From positions 1-53,773 of the forward strand of contig CAYGZQ010000009.1 of assembly GCA_964354375.1 (NCBI GenBank): a DNA stretch of 53,773 nt. The letters are read 5' to 3'. The stretch comes from CAYGZQ01 sp964354375 [NCBI: uncultured Planctomycetota bacterium]. GTDB taxonomy: Bacteria > JAJVIF01 > JAPKYR01. Below the pieces are notes generated by a model. It saw only the letters and a list, made by a program, of their open reading frames with translations, did no database searches and had not been told where the DNA came from. Numbering within the stretch: the stretch's first letter is position 1; the number at the start of each line of letters is the position of its first letter. The translations under genes and the position numbers were made by a program. Of this stretch, positions 15,686-24,333 are shown in pieces.

Positions 15686-17536
15686 TCAGTCTTCTTTCTC
15701 CAGCAGCGCCCGCGTCTCGGCGAGATCATCCTGGAGATATGTCATCATGGGGTATTTCTCAACCAGCGCCTCGTAGATATCTATGGCGCTCTGGATGTCG
15801 CCGATATCGATGTACGTCTCCGCGAGCATTTCACTGAAGAGAGTATCATTCGGCTGCAGCTCGAGCGCCCGCTTGTAGTCGGCGATCGCGAGCTCGTATT
15901 CCCTGGCGCGTCGGTAGACCTGGGCTCGCGAATACCATCCGCCCCCGTCGTCGGGCTTCAGCTCGATCCATTTCGTGTAGTCCTGGCCGGCAAGGTCTAT
16001 CTCATCGGCGTACATGTAAATCTCACCGCGGCCCTGATACGCCCTGTAGTCGTTTGGATCGATCTCGATGGCCCTGGAGTAGTCGGACGCCGCCTTGTCC
16101 ATCTCATCAGTGCACCGATACGCGTAGCCTCGATTGTACCAGGCCTCATATGAGTCGGGATTCAGCTCGATGGCTCGCGAGAAATCAGCGATCGCCTTCT
16201 GCGTTTCCATTTCACGCATGAAAACATTCCCTCGGCCCAAATAGGCTTCGGCGTGGTTGGGATCAATGGCCATGGCTTTCTCGTAATCTTCAGTTGCGAG
16301 CTCGAGCTCCTGTTCGTCAATGTAGGCGTCTCCGCGCACCACGTACGCTTCCACGTTGTCGGGGTCGTTTTCAATGATGCTATCCAGGAGCTCGATCGCG
16401 TCGCCCGCGGAGCTTCTTTCAAGCAGCATCCTGGCGTACTCGATCGTCCCATGCTCGGGGACCGCACCGGGCGGTGTCTGAAGAGTCTCGCCCAGACTCG
16501 CAATAGCTTCCCGAATATCGGGCTCATCGGGATTGAGTCCCAGCGCGATGTCGAAATCCGCCGCCGCGGCCTCCAAATCGCCCTGGTCGCGATTGACACA
16601 ACCTTTCACATAGAAAGCATACCAATCATTCGGATCGATTCTTATTGCGGTGTTGAGCTCGTCGAGCGCGCGACCGTAGTCCCTTTTCAGGTAGTTGATG
16701 TTCCCCCGCACTACGTGGGCCAGGGCGCAGTTCGGATCGATCGCCAGGGCCCTAGTGCAATCCTCCTCGGCGGGATCGAAGTGACGCATCGAAGCGTTTA
16801 CGCTCGCGCGCCGAGCGTAAAGCTCCGCACTGTCGGGATACATCTCGAGAAGGCGGTCGTAGTCGGCCAATGCGAGCTCATTCTCACCCGCATCGTAGTA
16901 AGCAAGGCCGCGGTTTATGTACGCCGCGGTATAGCCGGGATCGATCTCGATCGCCCTGGTGTAGTCCTCGACGGCCTTGTCCGGATCTCCGAGCTCGCTG
17001 TATGCGATCGCGCGATTGTAGTACGCCAGCGAGCTTTGGGGATCAAGCTCGATCGCCCTGGTGTTGTCGTCGACCCCCTTTTGGGTCTCGCCCGCGGCCA
17101 TATACTCGCTCCCGCGATTGATGTAGGCGTCCACGTTTTCCGGCTTGATCTCGATCACCCTGGTGAAGTCCTCAATCGCCGCGGAGTGCTCATTCCGCTC
17201 TGCATAGGCGGCCCCTCGGCCGGCATACGCCAGGGCGTATTCGGGATCGATCTCGATCGCCTTCGTGAAATCGTCGATCGCCTGCTCGAGGCTCCCCCTG
17301 AGGTAGTAGGCGGTCCCGCGGGTCTTGTAGGCCCTCGAATTCTCGGGCTCTGAGGCGACTATGCTGTCGCAAAGTCTGATCGCCTCATCCAGACGCCCCC
17401 GCTCGATCAGGCTGACGGCTGTGTCGAGTGGCTTGCGCGCACAGGATACCGCCCCGACGACCAGCATCAGGCAGCACAGAAGCGCCGCCACGGAAGCCGG
17501 TATGCGACATCGATCGTACAGAGTCGCAGCTTTCAT
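15686..17536 (-). CDS. Large TPR-repeat lipoprotein
   Basis: A 616-residue exported protein. GGAGGT six nt upstream (minus strand, near 17545) selects the ATG at 17536 over the longer reading frame from 17599. The signal peptide ends LMLVVGAVSC. About 15 TPR units fill the protein in two blocks (about 35-285 and 305-600). They are separated by a short low-repeat linker (GETLQTPPGAVPEHGTIEY). Units follow YTRAIEIDPGYTAAYINRG and similar consensus. The nearly identical repeats suggest recent internal duplication. It is first in a two-gene operon with the 14694-15668 TPR gene. It probably acts as a scaffold in the periplasm; its partners are unknown. Confidence 0.87.
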   Translation of the reverse strand: MKAATLYDRCRIPASVAALLCCLMLVVGAVSCARKPLDTAVSLIERGRLDEAIRLCDSIVASEPENSRAYKTRGTAYYLRGSLEQAIDDFTKAIEIDPEYALAYAGRGAAYAERNEHSAAIEDFTRVIEIKPENVDAYINRGSEYMAAGETQKGVDDNTRAIELDPQSSLAYYNRAIAYSELGDPDKAVEDYTRAIEIDPGYTAAYINRGLAYYDAGENELALADYDRLLEMYPDSAELYARRASVNASMRHFDPAEEDCTRALAIDPNCALAHVVRGNINYLKRDYGRALDELNTAIRIDPNDWYAFYVKGCVNRDQGDLEAAAADFDIALGLNPDEPDIREAIASLGETLQTPPGAVPEHGTIEYARMLLERSSAGDAIELLDSIIENDPDNVEAYVVRGDAYIDEQELELATEDYEKAMAIDPNHAEAYLGRGNVFMREMETQKAIADFSRAIELNPDSYEAWYNRGYAYRCTDEMDKAASDYSRAIEIDPNDYRAYQGRGEIYMYADEIDLAGQDYTKWIELKPDDGGGWYSRAQVYRRAREYELAIADYKRALELQPNDTLFSEMLAETYIDIGDIQSAIDIYEALVEKYPMMTYLQDDLAETRALLEKED

Positions 17537-17656
17537 GGTTGACCTCCCCTCCCGGCGAAGGAATCCCGATCCTCCCTTCGGCCTTGCGTCGTAAATCATA
17601 ACATTAACCTATCCAATGGCACCATCCCGTGGGCGTGCCGCGTGCGAGCCCCTATG

Positions 17657-17685
17657 TTGAAAAGTCTTTGTCCGTTGAGTATCCT
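17657..17685 (+). promoter_or_regulatory. Putative promoter of the nuoHIJKLM operon
   Basis: TTGAAA (17657-17662), a 17-bp spacer, TATCCT (17680-17685). The leader to ATG 17751 is about 60 nt and contains the family G repeat. Confidence 0.45.
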
Positions 17686-17703
17686 TCTGCCCTTGTAACC
17701 CTC

Positions 17704-17723
17704 GCCTCACTAGCGAGCGGGTT
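17704..17723 (+). repeat. Repeat family G, copy 2 (nuo leader)
   Basis: GCCTCACTAGCGAGCGGGTT, two mismatches from the copy at 14555. It lies between the putative nuo promoter and nuoH. Confidence 0.45.
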
Positions 17724-17750
17724 GGTTTTTGCCCACCCGGGGCAATTTGA

Positions 17751-20138
17751 ATGGATTCGTTCATGGGACGCAGTCGCGAAAACGTTCCGACGAAGGGTCA
17801 GACCGCGAGCACCGTGGCGCTGTGGCTGGTGCTGGCCGCGATCGTGCTGGCCGCGATTTCGGTCTTCGCCGGGATAATCCTGGCCTACGGCTCGGTCGAC
17901 AACTTCATCCAGCTCCTAATCCAGTGGTCGCTGCAGGCTCGGTATGACAGGATAGTCGCCGGACAACCGCTCTGGCCCTGGACCTTCTGGATATTTCTCT
18001 GGGGATTCGTCGCCCTCCTGGTTCTGATAATCCTGGTCGTTCTGTACGTCACTCTTCTCGAACGGAAACTCATCGGCTATTTTCAGATAAGGCTCGGACC
18101 GAATCGCGTCGGACCCTGGGGACTCCTGCAGCCGTTCGCCGACATGATCAAGCTCCTCGTCAAGGAGGACATAGTCCCTCGCGGCGCGGACAAATGGCTG
18201 CATCTCGCGGCCCCGGTCCTGATCTTCATTCCCACGCTTCTGGCTTTTGTAGTGATCCCGTTCGGCGCAGGAACCGTGGAGCTTCCCCAGCAGCTTGTGT
18301 CGCCGACGTTCGAGCAGATGTGGGTCGACTGGATCAGCCCCAACGGGGCAAAGGAGCAGGGTCGTCCGGGTCCCGGATACATTGAGACGGGCGTAGCGGT
18401 CGAGGAAAACAAGGAGTTCCACAAGACATGGTGGATTCCCGTGACGCTCGAGCGCGAACCCCTTTTTGTGCCCACGGATGAAGACGGGGTTCCGCTGGAC
18501 GCAAGGTACAAGGTGCCGGACTATCTGAGGCTGCAGATCAAGCCTGCCGACCCGAAAGCCCCGCCGGTATTCGACATTTACTATCGGTTGTTCGATCTCG
18601 GGACGCCCGGGCGCAGCTACGATGTTCTCGAGGTCAAGTTCGAGGGGTCGCGGGGTCATGAGGGAATCATCGAGCTGGGTCTTCAGGGTGAGGGGATCGA
18701 CTCAGTCGAGGAGGACTATTCCGAAGTGCTCGCGAAGACGGGACCGGAGGTGCCGCTCGAGGAGCGCTACAATTTCGGCGACCGTCCCCCATCGGCATAC
18801 ATCGACGAGCTTTTCAGCAGGTTCGCGGACGCAGTGGCGATAAACGACCGCAAGTTCGGCCCGGCGAACATGGTGCCCGCCTTCGGCACAACCGAGGACC
18901 GCCGCGCGAGCCTTCGCGACCTCTACACGCCGGACTGGAAGAACGTTTTCTACATCCATGGCGCGGTGGATCGAAACGAGAAGAAGGCGAGTCTATACTT
19001 CTTCCCTCCAAACATGGGAGGAGACCAGAAGCCGTCCGAAGAATATGATACAGAGACTGTCGACTGGCGAAGCGCCGGGGCGACGTTCCGCCTGCAGCGC
19101 ATCGCGGGCGGCGGCTACAAGATCGAGACGGCCGACGGAAACGTCACGGACCTGGCCGGCCTCGGCGACTCGGCGCGAGTGAGAATCGGCGACAAACCGG
19201 TCACGCTGAGACTGAAGAACACCCAGTACTACAATATCTACATCATGGGCAAGGACCTGGGGGTCGGGATCCTCTACATCCTCGCCGTCACATCAATTGC
19301 GGTCCTCGTGATTCTCATGGCCGGCTTCGGCTCGAACAACAAGTGGAGTCTCTACGGAGCCCTGCGGTCCGCAGCCCAGCTTATGTCCTATGAGATTCCG
19401 CTGACTCTGGCTATCCTCGGGCCCGTGCTGATGGCCGGCACTCTCTCGACCGTCGAGGTCGTCGAGAGCCAGCGGACCACCTGGTTTGTGATCCCGCAGT
19501 TCCTTGCGTTCTACATCTTTCTCGTGTGCATGACCAGCGAGGTCAATCGCACTCCGTTCGATCTGCCCGAGGCCGAGAGCGAGCTGGTCGCGGGATTCCA
19601 TACCGAGTATTCGGGTCTGAAATTCGGATTTTTCTATCTCGCCGAGTACGCGAACGTATTCCTGGCTGCAGCGTTCATGACGATTCTGTTCTTCGGCGGA
19701 TGGAAGCCGATCGAACTGCCCTTTGTCGGTGAGCTGAACATACCTTTCGTCGGCGAGTTTGTCTCGAGTTTCATCTGGTTCATGCTGAAGTGCGTGTTCT
19801 GGGTGGGAGTCCTGGTCTGGTTCAGGGCGACGTTCCCGAGGTTCAGGATCGACCAGATGATGGACTACGCGTGGAAGGTCCTGCTGCCGCTGGCCCTGTT
19901 GAACATCGTTTTCGTGGGCGCATTCGCATTCTCCGACTGGAACTTCAGGATCTGGCAGGAGAACAACTGGCGGTTTTGGGGGCTCTACATCAAGCCGCTG
20001 TTTGTCAACGTCTACACAAGCTGGTACGCGGTGCCGGTTTTCATACTGTTCGCGATCCTGTTCCTGCAAGCGACGTACTCGTCATATTTGGATCGAAAGC
20101 ACGCGAGGGAGCGTGAGGAACAATTGACGGGCCGGTGA
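17751..20138 (+). CDS. nuoH: NADH-quinone oxidoreductase subunit H with a large periplasmic insertion
   Basis: Complex I subunit H lines the quinone pocket and links it to the proton-pumping arm. At 795 residues it is about twice the usual 320-420. Family motifs are intact: ERKLIGYFQIRLGPNRVGPW (residues 104-123), LRSAAQLMSYEIPLTLAILG, and TPFDLPEAESELVAGFHTEY. Two things are added. One is an extra N-terminal membrane segment (about 21-45). The other is a roughly 325-residue hydrophilic domain (about 175-498, nt 18273-19244). It sits exactly in the loop after the segment ending VVIPFG and before LGVGILYILAV, a loop that faces the periplasm in known structures. The insert is beta-rich and acidic, lacks Cys, and matches no domain I know. 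The reading frame is continuous. First gene of nuoHIJKLM; an ATG at 17763 is an alternative start. Confidence 0.93.
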   Translation: MDSFMGRSRENVPTKGQTASTVALWLVLAAIVLAAISVFAGIILAYGSVDNFIQLLIQWSLQARYDRIVAGQPLWPWTFWIFLWGFVALLVLIILVVLYVTLLERKLIGYFQIRLGPNRVGPWGLLQPFADMIKLLVKEDIVPRGADKWLHLAAPVLIFIPTLLAFVVIPFGAGTVELPQQLVSPTFEQMWVDWISPNGAKEQGRPGPGYIETGVAVEENKEFHKTWWIPVTLEREPLFVPTDEDGVPLDARYKVPDYLRLQIKPADPKAPPVFDIYYRLFDLGTPGRSYDVLEVKFEGSRGHEGIIELGLQGEGIDSVEEDYSEVLAKTGPEVPLEERYNFGDRPPSAYIDELFSRFADAVAINDRKFGPANMVPAFGTTEDRRASLRDLYTPDWKNVFYIHGAVDRNEKKASLYFFPPNMGGDQKPSEEYDTETVDWRSAGATFRLQRIAGGGYKIETADGNVTDLAGLGDSARVRIGDKPVTLRLKNTQYYNIYIMGKDLGVGILYILAVTSIAVLVILMAGFGSNNKWSLYGALRSAAQLMSYEIPLTLAILGPVLMAGTLSTVEVVESQRTTWFVIPQFLAFYIFLVCMTSEVNRTPFDLPEAESELVAGFHTEYSGLKFGFFYLAEYANVFLAAAFMTILFFGGWKPIELPFVGELNIPFVGEFVSSFIWFMLKCVFWVGVLVWFRATFPRFRIDQMMDYAWKVLLPLALLNIVFVGAFAFSDWNFRIWQENNWRFWGLYIKPLFVNVYTSWYAVPVFILFAILFLQATYSSYLDRKHAREREEQLTGR

Positions 20139-20161
20139 CGACCCGGACAAGTTGCATAGCC

Positions 20162-20734
20162 ATGTCGAGCGCAAGACCGCCTGAATCTTTTCTCAGGACG
20201 CTGTCCAAGGTCCTTTTTCCCATCTGGGGAATCAGGGCAGGCTTGTACATTACGTTCCAGCACCTTTTCCGAAGGAAGTTCACGGTCCAGTACCCGGAGC
20301 GGAGGATTCCGCTCGATCCGACCTGGCGGGGGAAGATTTCGCTTTTGTTTGAGCCGGGGCGTAACGAGGACATCTGCATAAGCTGCCTTCAGTGCAGCAG
20401 GATATGTCCCGTGGACTGCATTCACATCGTGCCGAGGATCGACGAGAACAAGAAGCGTCATGTCGGCACGTTCGATGTCGATCTCTCGAAGTGTCTTTTC
20501 TGCGGCCTGTGCGAGGACGTGTGTCCCGAGGGCTGCATCGTGCTCGATCCGATATACGACTATTCCTCATATTCCCGCGACGGGTTGTACCTGACAGTCG
20601 AGGGTTTGAGAAGGCTTGCCGGCTCGGAGGAATGGTCGGAGATGCAGGCCGTTAAGGAAGCGAAGAAGCGCGAGGCCGAAGAAAAGCGCCGGTCGAGGGA
20701 AAAGCCGGACGGGGAGAAGAAAGAGCAAGACTGA
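20162..20734 (+). CDS. nuoI: NADH-quinone oxidoreductase subunit I (two 4Fe-4S)
   Basis: A 190-residue ferredoxin-like subunit that carries clusters N6a and N6b and passes electrons towards the quinone site. Two CxxCxxCxxxCP motifs are complete (CISCLQCSRICP and CLFCGLCEDVCP). The amphipathic N-terminal helix (GLYITFQHLFRRKFTVQYPE) is typical. The ATG at 20162 gives a family-like N-terminus; a GTG at 20135 that overlaps the nuoH stop is the alternative. The C-terminus ends in a highly charged Lys/Glu/Arg tail of about 35 residues that is longer than usual and probably helical. Confidence 0.95.
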   Translation: MSSARPPESFLRTLSKVLFPIWGIRAGLYITFQHLFRRKFTVQYPERRIPLDPTWRGKISLLFEPGRNEDICISCLQCSRICPVDCIHIVPRIDENKKRHVGTFDVDLSKCLFCGLCEDVCPEGCIVLDPIYDYSSYSRDGLYLTVEGLRRLAGSEEWSEMQAVKEAKKREAEEKRRSREKPDGEKKEQD

Positions 20735-20748
20735 GTGGCGTAGAGACT

Positions 20749-21408
20749 ATGACGGTCGCAAGTGTCTTTCAGGATTTTGTCGCGTACGTCAACTGGGTTT
20801 TGGGACCCGGTCAGCCCCAGCTTGTCTTCTGGGTCCTGTCGGCCGTGGTTTTGGTCAGCGCGATCGGAGTTGTGACCACCCGGAACCTTATGCACGCCGC
20901 GATGCTCCTGGCGCTCTGTTTTATTGCGACCGCGGGAGTGTTCGTCCTCCTGAACGCGGAGTTTCTTGCGGCGGTGCAGGTGCTCGTCTACGCGGGAGGT
21001 GTGGTGACCCTCATCGTGTTCGCCATAATGCTGTCGGCGAGCATAACCGGCAAGAAAGCGGTCACGCACAACCGTCAGAGCATCACGGCCCTCGGCGTAT
21101 CGGTGATGATGGCGTTCGTCATGGTCGCTATCCTGTTCCTGAACCAAAGCGGGCAATATGTGGGACCGGGAAGATGGTGGGTCACGCCGGGAAGGAACGA
21201 TTTCCCCGCCGAGAGCAACGTGCAGCTTGTCGGCAAGAGCCTCATGTCCACGTACACGCTGGCGTTCTGGATCGCCAGCATAATTCTGATTATCGCTATG
21301 GTCGGCGCCCTGATTATCGCAAGTACGGAGAAGAAAGTGCCCGATGAACCGGCGCCCGGTGCCGGGGAGGACTCGTCGGAAAAAGGCGAGAGGAGGGACG
21401 CGGAATGA
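20749..21408 (+). CDS. nuoJ: NADH-quinone oxidoreductase subunit J
   Basis: A 219-residue membrane subunit of complex I next to subunit H. It has the family segments NLMHAAMLLALCFIATAGVFVLL and FLAAVQVLVYAGGVVTLIVFAIML with the conserved Tyr and Gly of the pi-bulge helix. Five membrane segments are expected, and the polar tail is Asp/Glu/Gly-rich. It starts 14 nt after nuoI and overlaps nuoK by 4 nt (ATGA), which indicates translational coupling. Confidence 0.95.
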   Translation: MTVASVFQDFVAYVNWVLGPGQPQLVFWVLSAVVLVSAIGVVTTRNLMHAAMLLALCFIATAGVFVLLNAEFLAAVQVLVYAGGVVTLIVFAIMLSASITGKKAVTHNRQSITALGVSVMMAFVMVAILFLNQSGQYVGPGRWWVTPGRNDFPAESNVQLVGKSLMSTYTLAFWIASIILIIAMVGALIIASTEKKVPDEPAPGAGEDSSEKGERRDAE

Positions 21409-21770
21409 GTTACCTGGAGGTTCCGGTCCCGATCCATTTCTACCTCTGGCTGGGCACGCTCCTTTTCTGCATCGGGATTTACGGCTGCCTGTCCAGGAGG
21501 AACGCGATTGCGATCCTGATGTCGATCGAGCTCATGTTCAATGCATGCAATATCGTACTGGTGGCGTTCTGCCAGAGGCACGGCATCACCTATACTCTTC
21601 AGGCCTTCAGCCGGGCACAGGATATCGAAAGCCCGGTCGGACAGATGTTCGCCATCTTTGTGATCACCATCGCGGCCGCGGAAGCCGCTGTCGGCCTGGC
21701 GCTCGCAATCGCGGCGTACAGGCATTTCAAGTCGATCGACATGGACAATATCAACATCCTCAAGTGGTAG
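21405..21770 (+). CDS. nuoK: NADH-quinone oxidoreductase subunit K
   Basis: A 121-residue three-helix membrane subunit, slightly longer than the usual 100-105. The two membrane glutamates of the proton path are present: one in AILMSIELMFNACNIVLVAF, the other in ITIAAAEAAVGLALAIA. The start codon overlaps the nuoJ stop. The extra residues are mostly in the N-terminal strand and the loop FCQRHGITYTLQAFSRAQDI. Confidence 0.95.
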   Translation: MSYLEVPVPIHFYLWLGTLLFCIGIYGCLSRRNAIAILMSIELMFNACNIVLVAFCQRHGITYTLQAFSRAQDIESPVGQMFAIFVITIAAAEAAVGLALAIAAYRHFKSIDMDNINILKW

Positions 21771-21792
21771 CACCTGAGGACGGCGCAACGGC

Positions 21793-24270
21793 ATGTTTGA
21801 TGCACTTCTGAAATACCCCGAAACAATCGCTCACTGGATCGTGATCCTTCCGTTCCTGAGCTTCGTCTTCATCACGCTGAAGCTGACGATCAACAGGAAC
21901 GTTCCCGACAGGATCAAAAGCGAGCCCGTGCCCGGGGATGTCGGGAAGTTGATGGCGCCTGCGTGGAGGACATACCTGCTGCCGATCCTCTTCCTGGCTG
22001 CGTTTATCGTGTTCCTGGTGGTCAAGCAGAGTGTTCTGGGGCATGTCAAGTTCCACGGTCCCAGCACTGCATTCCTGTTCGCGATCGCCGCGATTGCAGG
22101 CATACTGATCGCTTTCTTCCCGAACAATTCGCGGAAATGGATTCAGAAGTACGCGCCGTACATCTCGGTGGGCGCAATGGCGCTCGCCGCAGTCATCGCC
22201 ACGTCGCTGTGGATCAAGACGGTGCGGATCGGGATGTATCCCGGGGCGGCTTCGGGAGACGTCTGGGGGAGCGCCTTCAAGTACACCTGGTTCGCCTTCG
22301 GCGACTGGAAACTGGACATAGGGCTTAGCCTGGACGGGTTCAGCGTGTTCGCGGTCTGGATGGTCACGGTCGTGGCGATGTGCATCCAGTGGTTCAGCAT
22401 CGGCTACATGTGGGACGACCCTTACGGTCGGAAACACATCGGGCGCTATTTCGCCGAGCAGTCTCTGTTCGCAACCGGAATGCTCGGCGTCGTTCTGTCG
22501 AACAATATCATTACGTTCCTGATCGGCTGGGAGGTAATGGGGCTGTGCTCGTACCTGTTGATCGGGTTCTTCACCTACAAGGCCTCCGCTAATGCGGCGC
22601 AGGTCAAGGCTTTCATCACGACCAGGATCGGCGATGTAGGATTCATGCTCGGCATATTCCTCCTCGCCCTGATGTACACATACACGAAGCAGCCGGTCAA
22701 TTTCGGCCTGGAGCAGATCCGCGCGGTGGTCACGGGATATCAATGGGCCGGGGGTTACGGATGGCTTCCCACCGCCGCCGCGCTTCTGATCTTCATGGGC
22801 GCGGTGGGCAAATCGGCGCAGTTCCCGCTGCATGTATGGCTTCCCGACGCGATGGAGGGCCCGACCCCTGTGAGCGCGTTGATCCATGCGGCCACGATGG
22901 TGGCGGCCGGCGTTTTTCTCGTCGCCAGATTTTTCTGGCTTTTCGAGCTCAGTCCTGTAGCCATGCTGACCGTTGCGTGGATCGGGGCGATAACCGCCTT
23001 CGGCGCCGCCACCATCGGCGTCGTGCAGTACGACATCAAGAGAATTCTGGCCTACTCGACCATAAGCCAGCTCGGGTACATGATGATCGGCCTCGGCGCC
23101 GGGTCAGCCGCCGCCGGAGTGTTCCACCTTCTCACCCACGCCTACTTCAAAGCCCTCCTGTTCCTGGGAGCAGGCGCGGTGATCTACGGTTGCCGGCATA
23201 TCCAGGACATCCGCTACATGGGCGGACTTTCGAAGCGGATGCCGATCACCTACGTGACGTTCCTGGTCGGCACACTGGCGCTTTGCGGCATCGCCCCGTT
23301 CGCGGGATTCTGGAGCAAGGATGAAATCCTGGCCGCCGCTTTCCATTTCGCCACGAACGGCTATCACAGGATGGTCGGAGAGCGTGCGGTGGAGGTCGTC
23401 CCGCCCAACTGGAACCTGTTCATCATCTACCTGCTGGGCCTCGCGGGTGCGTTCCTCACCGCGTTCTACATGTTCCGGCTGATCAGCTACGTTTTCCTGG
23501 GCAGAAACAACCAATACGAGTTCCGGGGTCCGCAGAGCCCGGACTGGGGACATCACCTGAAGGGCGAGGCGGATACGAAGGCGTACTCAGCCTGGCCGAC
23601 CCCGCCGGGTCCGATGGACAAGGAAGAACATGAGCACGGACCGATGGAGCCGCGCGAAGTGCCCAGGAGTATGTGGATTCCGCTTGTCATTCTGGCTGTC
23701 TTCTCGACCCTGTTCGGTTTTATGGGCACTCCATTTTTCGGCGAGAAGGGCAACCTGATCGCGAAATACCTGCACTACGGACACCCGCATTTCCCCAAGG
23801 CCGACGGCTTGACGCTCGGTCTGATGGCAGTGAGCCTGCTGGTCGCTCTCCTTGGCGTCAACCTCGGCCTCCGCATCAACAGCACGGACTGGGGCGCCGA
23901 GCTCAAGAAGAAATGGAAGACGAGATTCGCGGGGCTGTACAGGACCGTCTACAACAAGTACTTCATCGACGAGTTCTACGAGGAGTACATAGTCCAGCCG
24001 GTGCTGTTCGCGTGCCAGGCGGCGAGGGTGTTCGACAACTACGTTGTGGACGGAATCGTCAATGCGGTCGGATGGCTGACGTACCAGTTTTCGAGATTCC
24101 AGGGATGGTGGGACAACACGGTGGTGGACGGTCTTGTCAACGCGTGCGCGTGGGTGGTCGGTTTCCTGTCCGATTCCGTCAAGCCAGTGCAGTCGGGATA
24201 CGTACAGAACTACATGATGGTTATCGTAATGTTCGTGCTTTTCTATCTTCTTGCGTTGTTCGTGAGATAG
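21793..24270 (+). CDS. nuoL: NADH-quinone oxidoreductase subunit L, N-terminally extended
   Basis: The distal proton-pumping antiporter-like subunit, 825 residues against about 610-680 usually. The TM5 glutamate (LIGWEVMGLCSYLLIGF, Glu247) and the broken-helix lysine (GKSAQFPLHVWLPDAMEGP, Lys340) are intact. Both lie about 100 residues later than in E. coli NuoL because two further membrane segments (about 59-78 and 91-108) occur in the N-terminal region. A polar loop with several His (about 575-630, DKEEHEHGPMEPREVP) separates late helices. The C-terminal part continues through the lateral helix region to a final membrane segment (MVIVMFVLFYLLALF). It is fifth in the operon, 22 nt after nuoK. 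Confidence 0.94.
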   Translation: MFDALLKYPETIAHWIVILPFLSFVFITLKLTINRNVPDRIKSEPVPGDVGKLMAPAWRTYLLPILFLAAFIVFLVVKQSVLGHVKFHGPSTAFLFAIAAIAGILIAFFPNNSRKWIQKYAPYISVGAMALAAVIATSLWIKTVRIGMYPGAASGDVWGSAFKYTWFAFGDWKLDIGLSLDGFSVFAVWMVTVVAMCIQWFSIGYMWDDPYGRKHIGRYFAEQSLFATGMLGVVLSNNIITFLIGWEVMGLCSYLLIGFFTYKASANAAQVKAFITTRIGDVGFMLGIFLLALMYTYTKQPVNFGLEQIRAVVTGYQWAGGYGWLPTAAALLIFMGAVGKSAQFPLHVWLPDAMEGPTPVSALIHAATMVAAGVFLVARFFWLFELSPVAMLTVAWIGAITAFGAATIGVVQYDIKRILAYSTISQLGYMMIGLGAGSAAAGVFHLLTHAYFKALLFLGAGAVIYGCRHIQDIRYMGGLSKRMPITYVTFLVGTLALCGIAPFAGFWSKDEILAAAFHFATNGYHRMVGERAVEVVPPNWNLFIIYLLGLAGAFLTAFYMFRLISYVFLGRNNQYEFRGPQSPDWGHHLKGEADTKAYSAWPTPPGPMDKEEHEHGPMEPREVPRSMWIPLVILAVFSTLFGFMGTPFFGEKGNLIAKYLHYGHPHFPKADGLTLGLMAVSLLVALLGVNLGLRINSTDWGAELKKKWKTRFAGLYRTVYNKYFIDEFYEEYIVQPVLFACQAARVFDNYVVDGIVNAVGWLTYQFSRFQGWWDNTVVDGLVNACAWVVGFLSDSVKPVQSGYVQNYMMVIVMFVLFYLLALFVR

Positions 24271-24333
24271 GAGCGCTCGAGCGGGGACTTTTGACTAAAT
24301 GCGGTCCGGTGGACCCGGGGCGGTTTTCGAGAC

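Noticed and set aside
16253-17353. A 366-codon plus-strand frame opposite the large TPR gene.
   Set aside because: It is a periodic shadow of the TPR repeats, with no start signal or domain.
17751-20138. NuoH as an accidental fusion of two genes.
   Set aside because: Conserved NuoH motifs flank the insert on both sides in one frame, so it is an internal insertion and not an end-to-end fusion.
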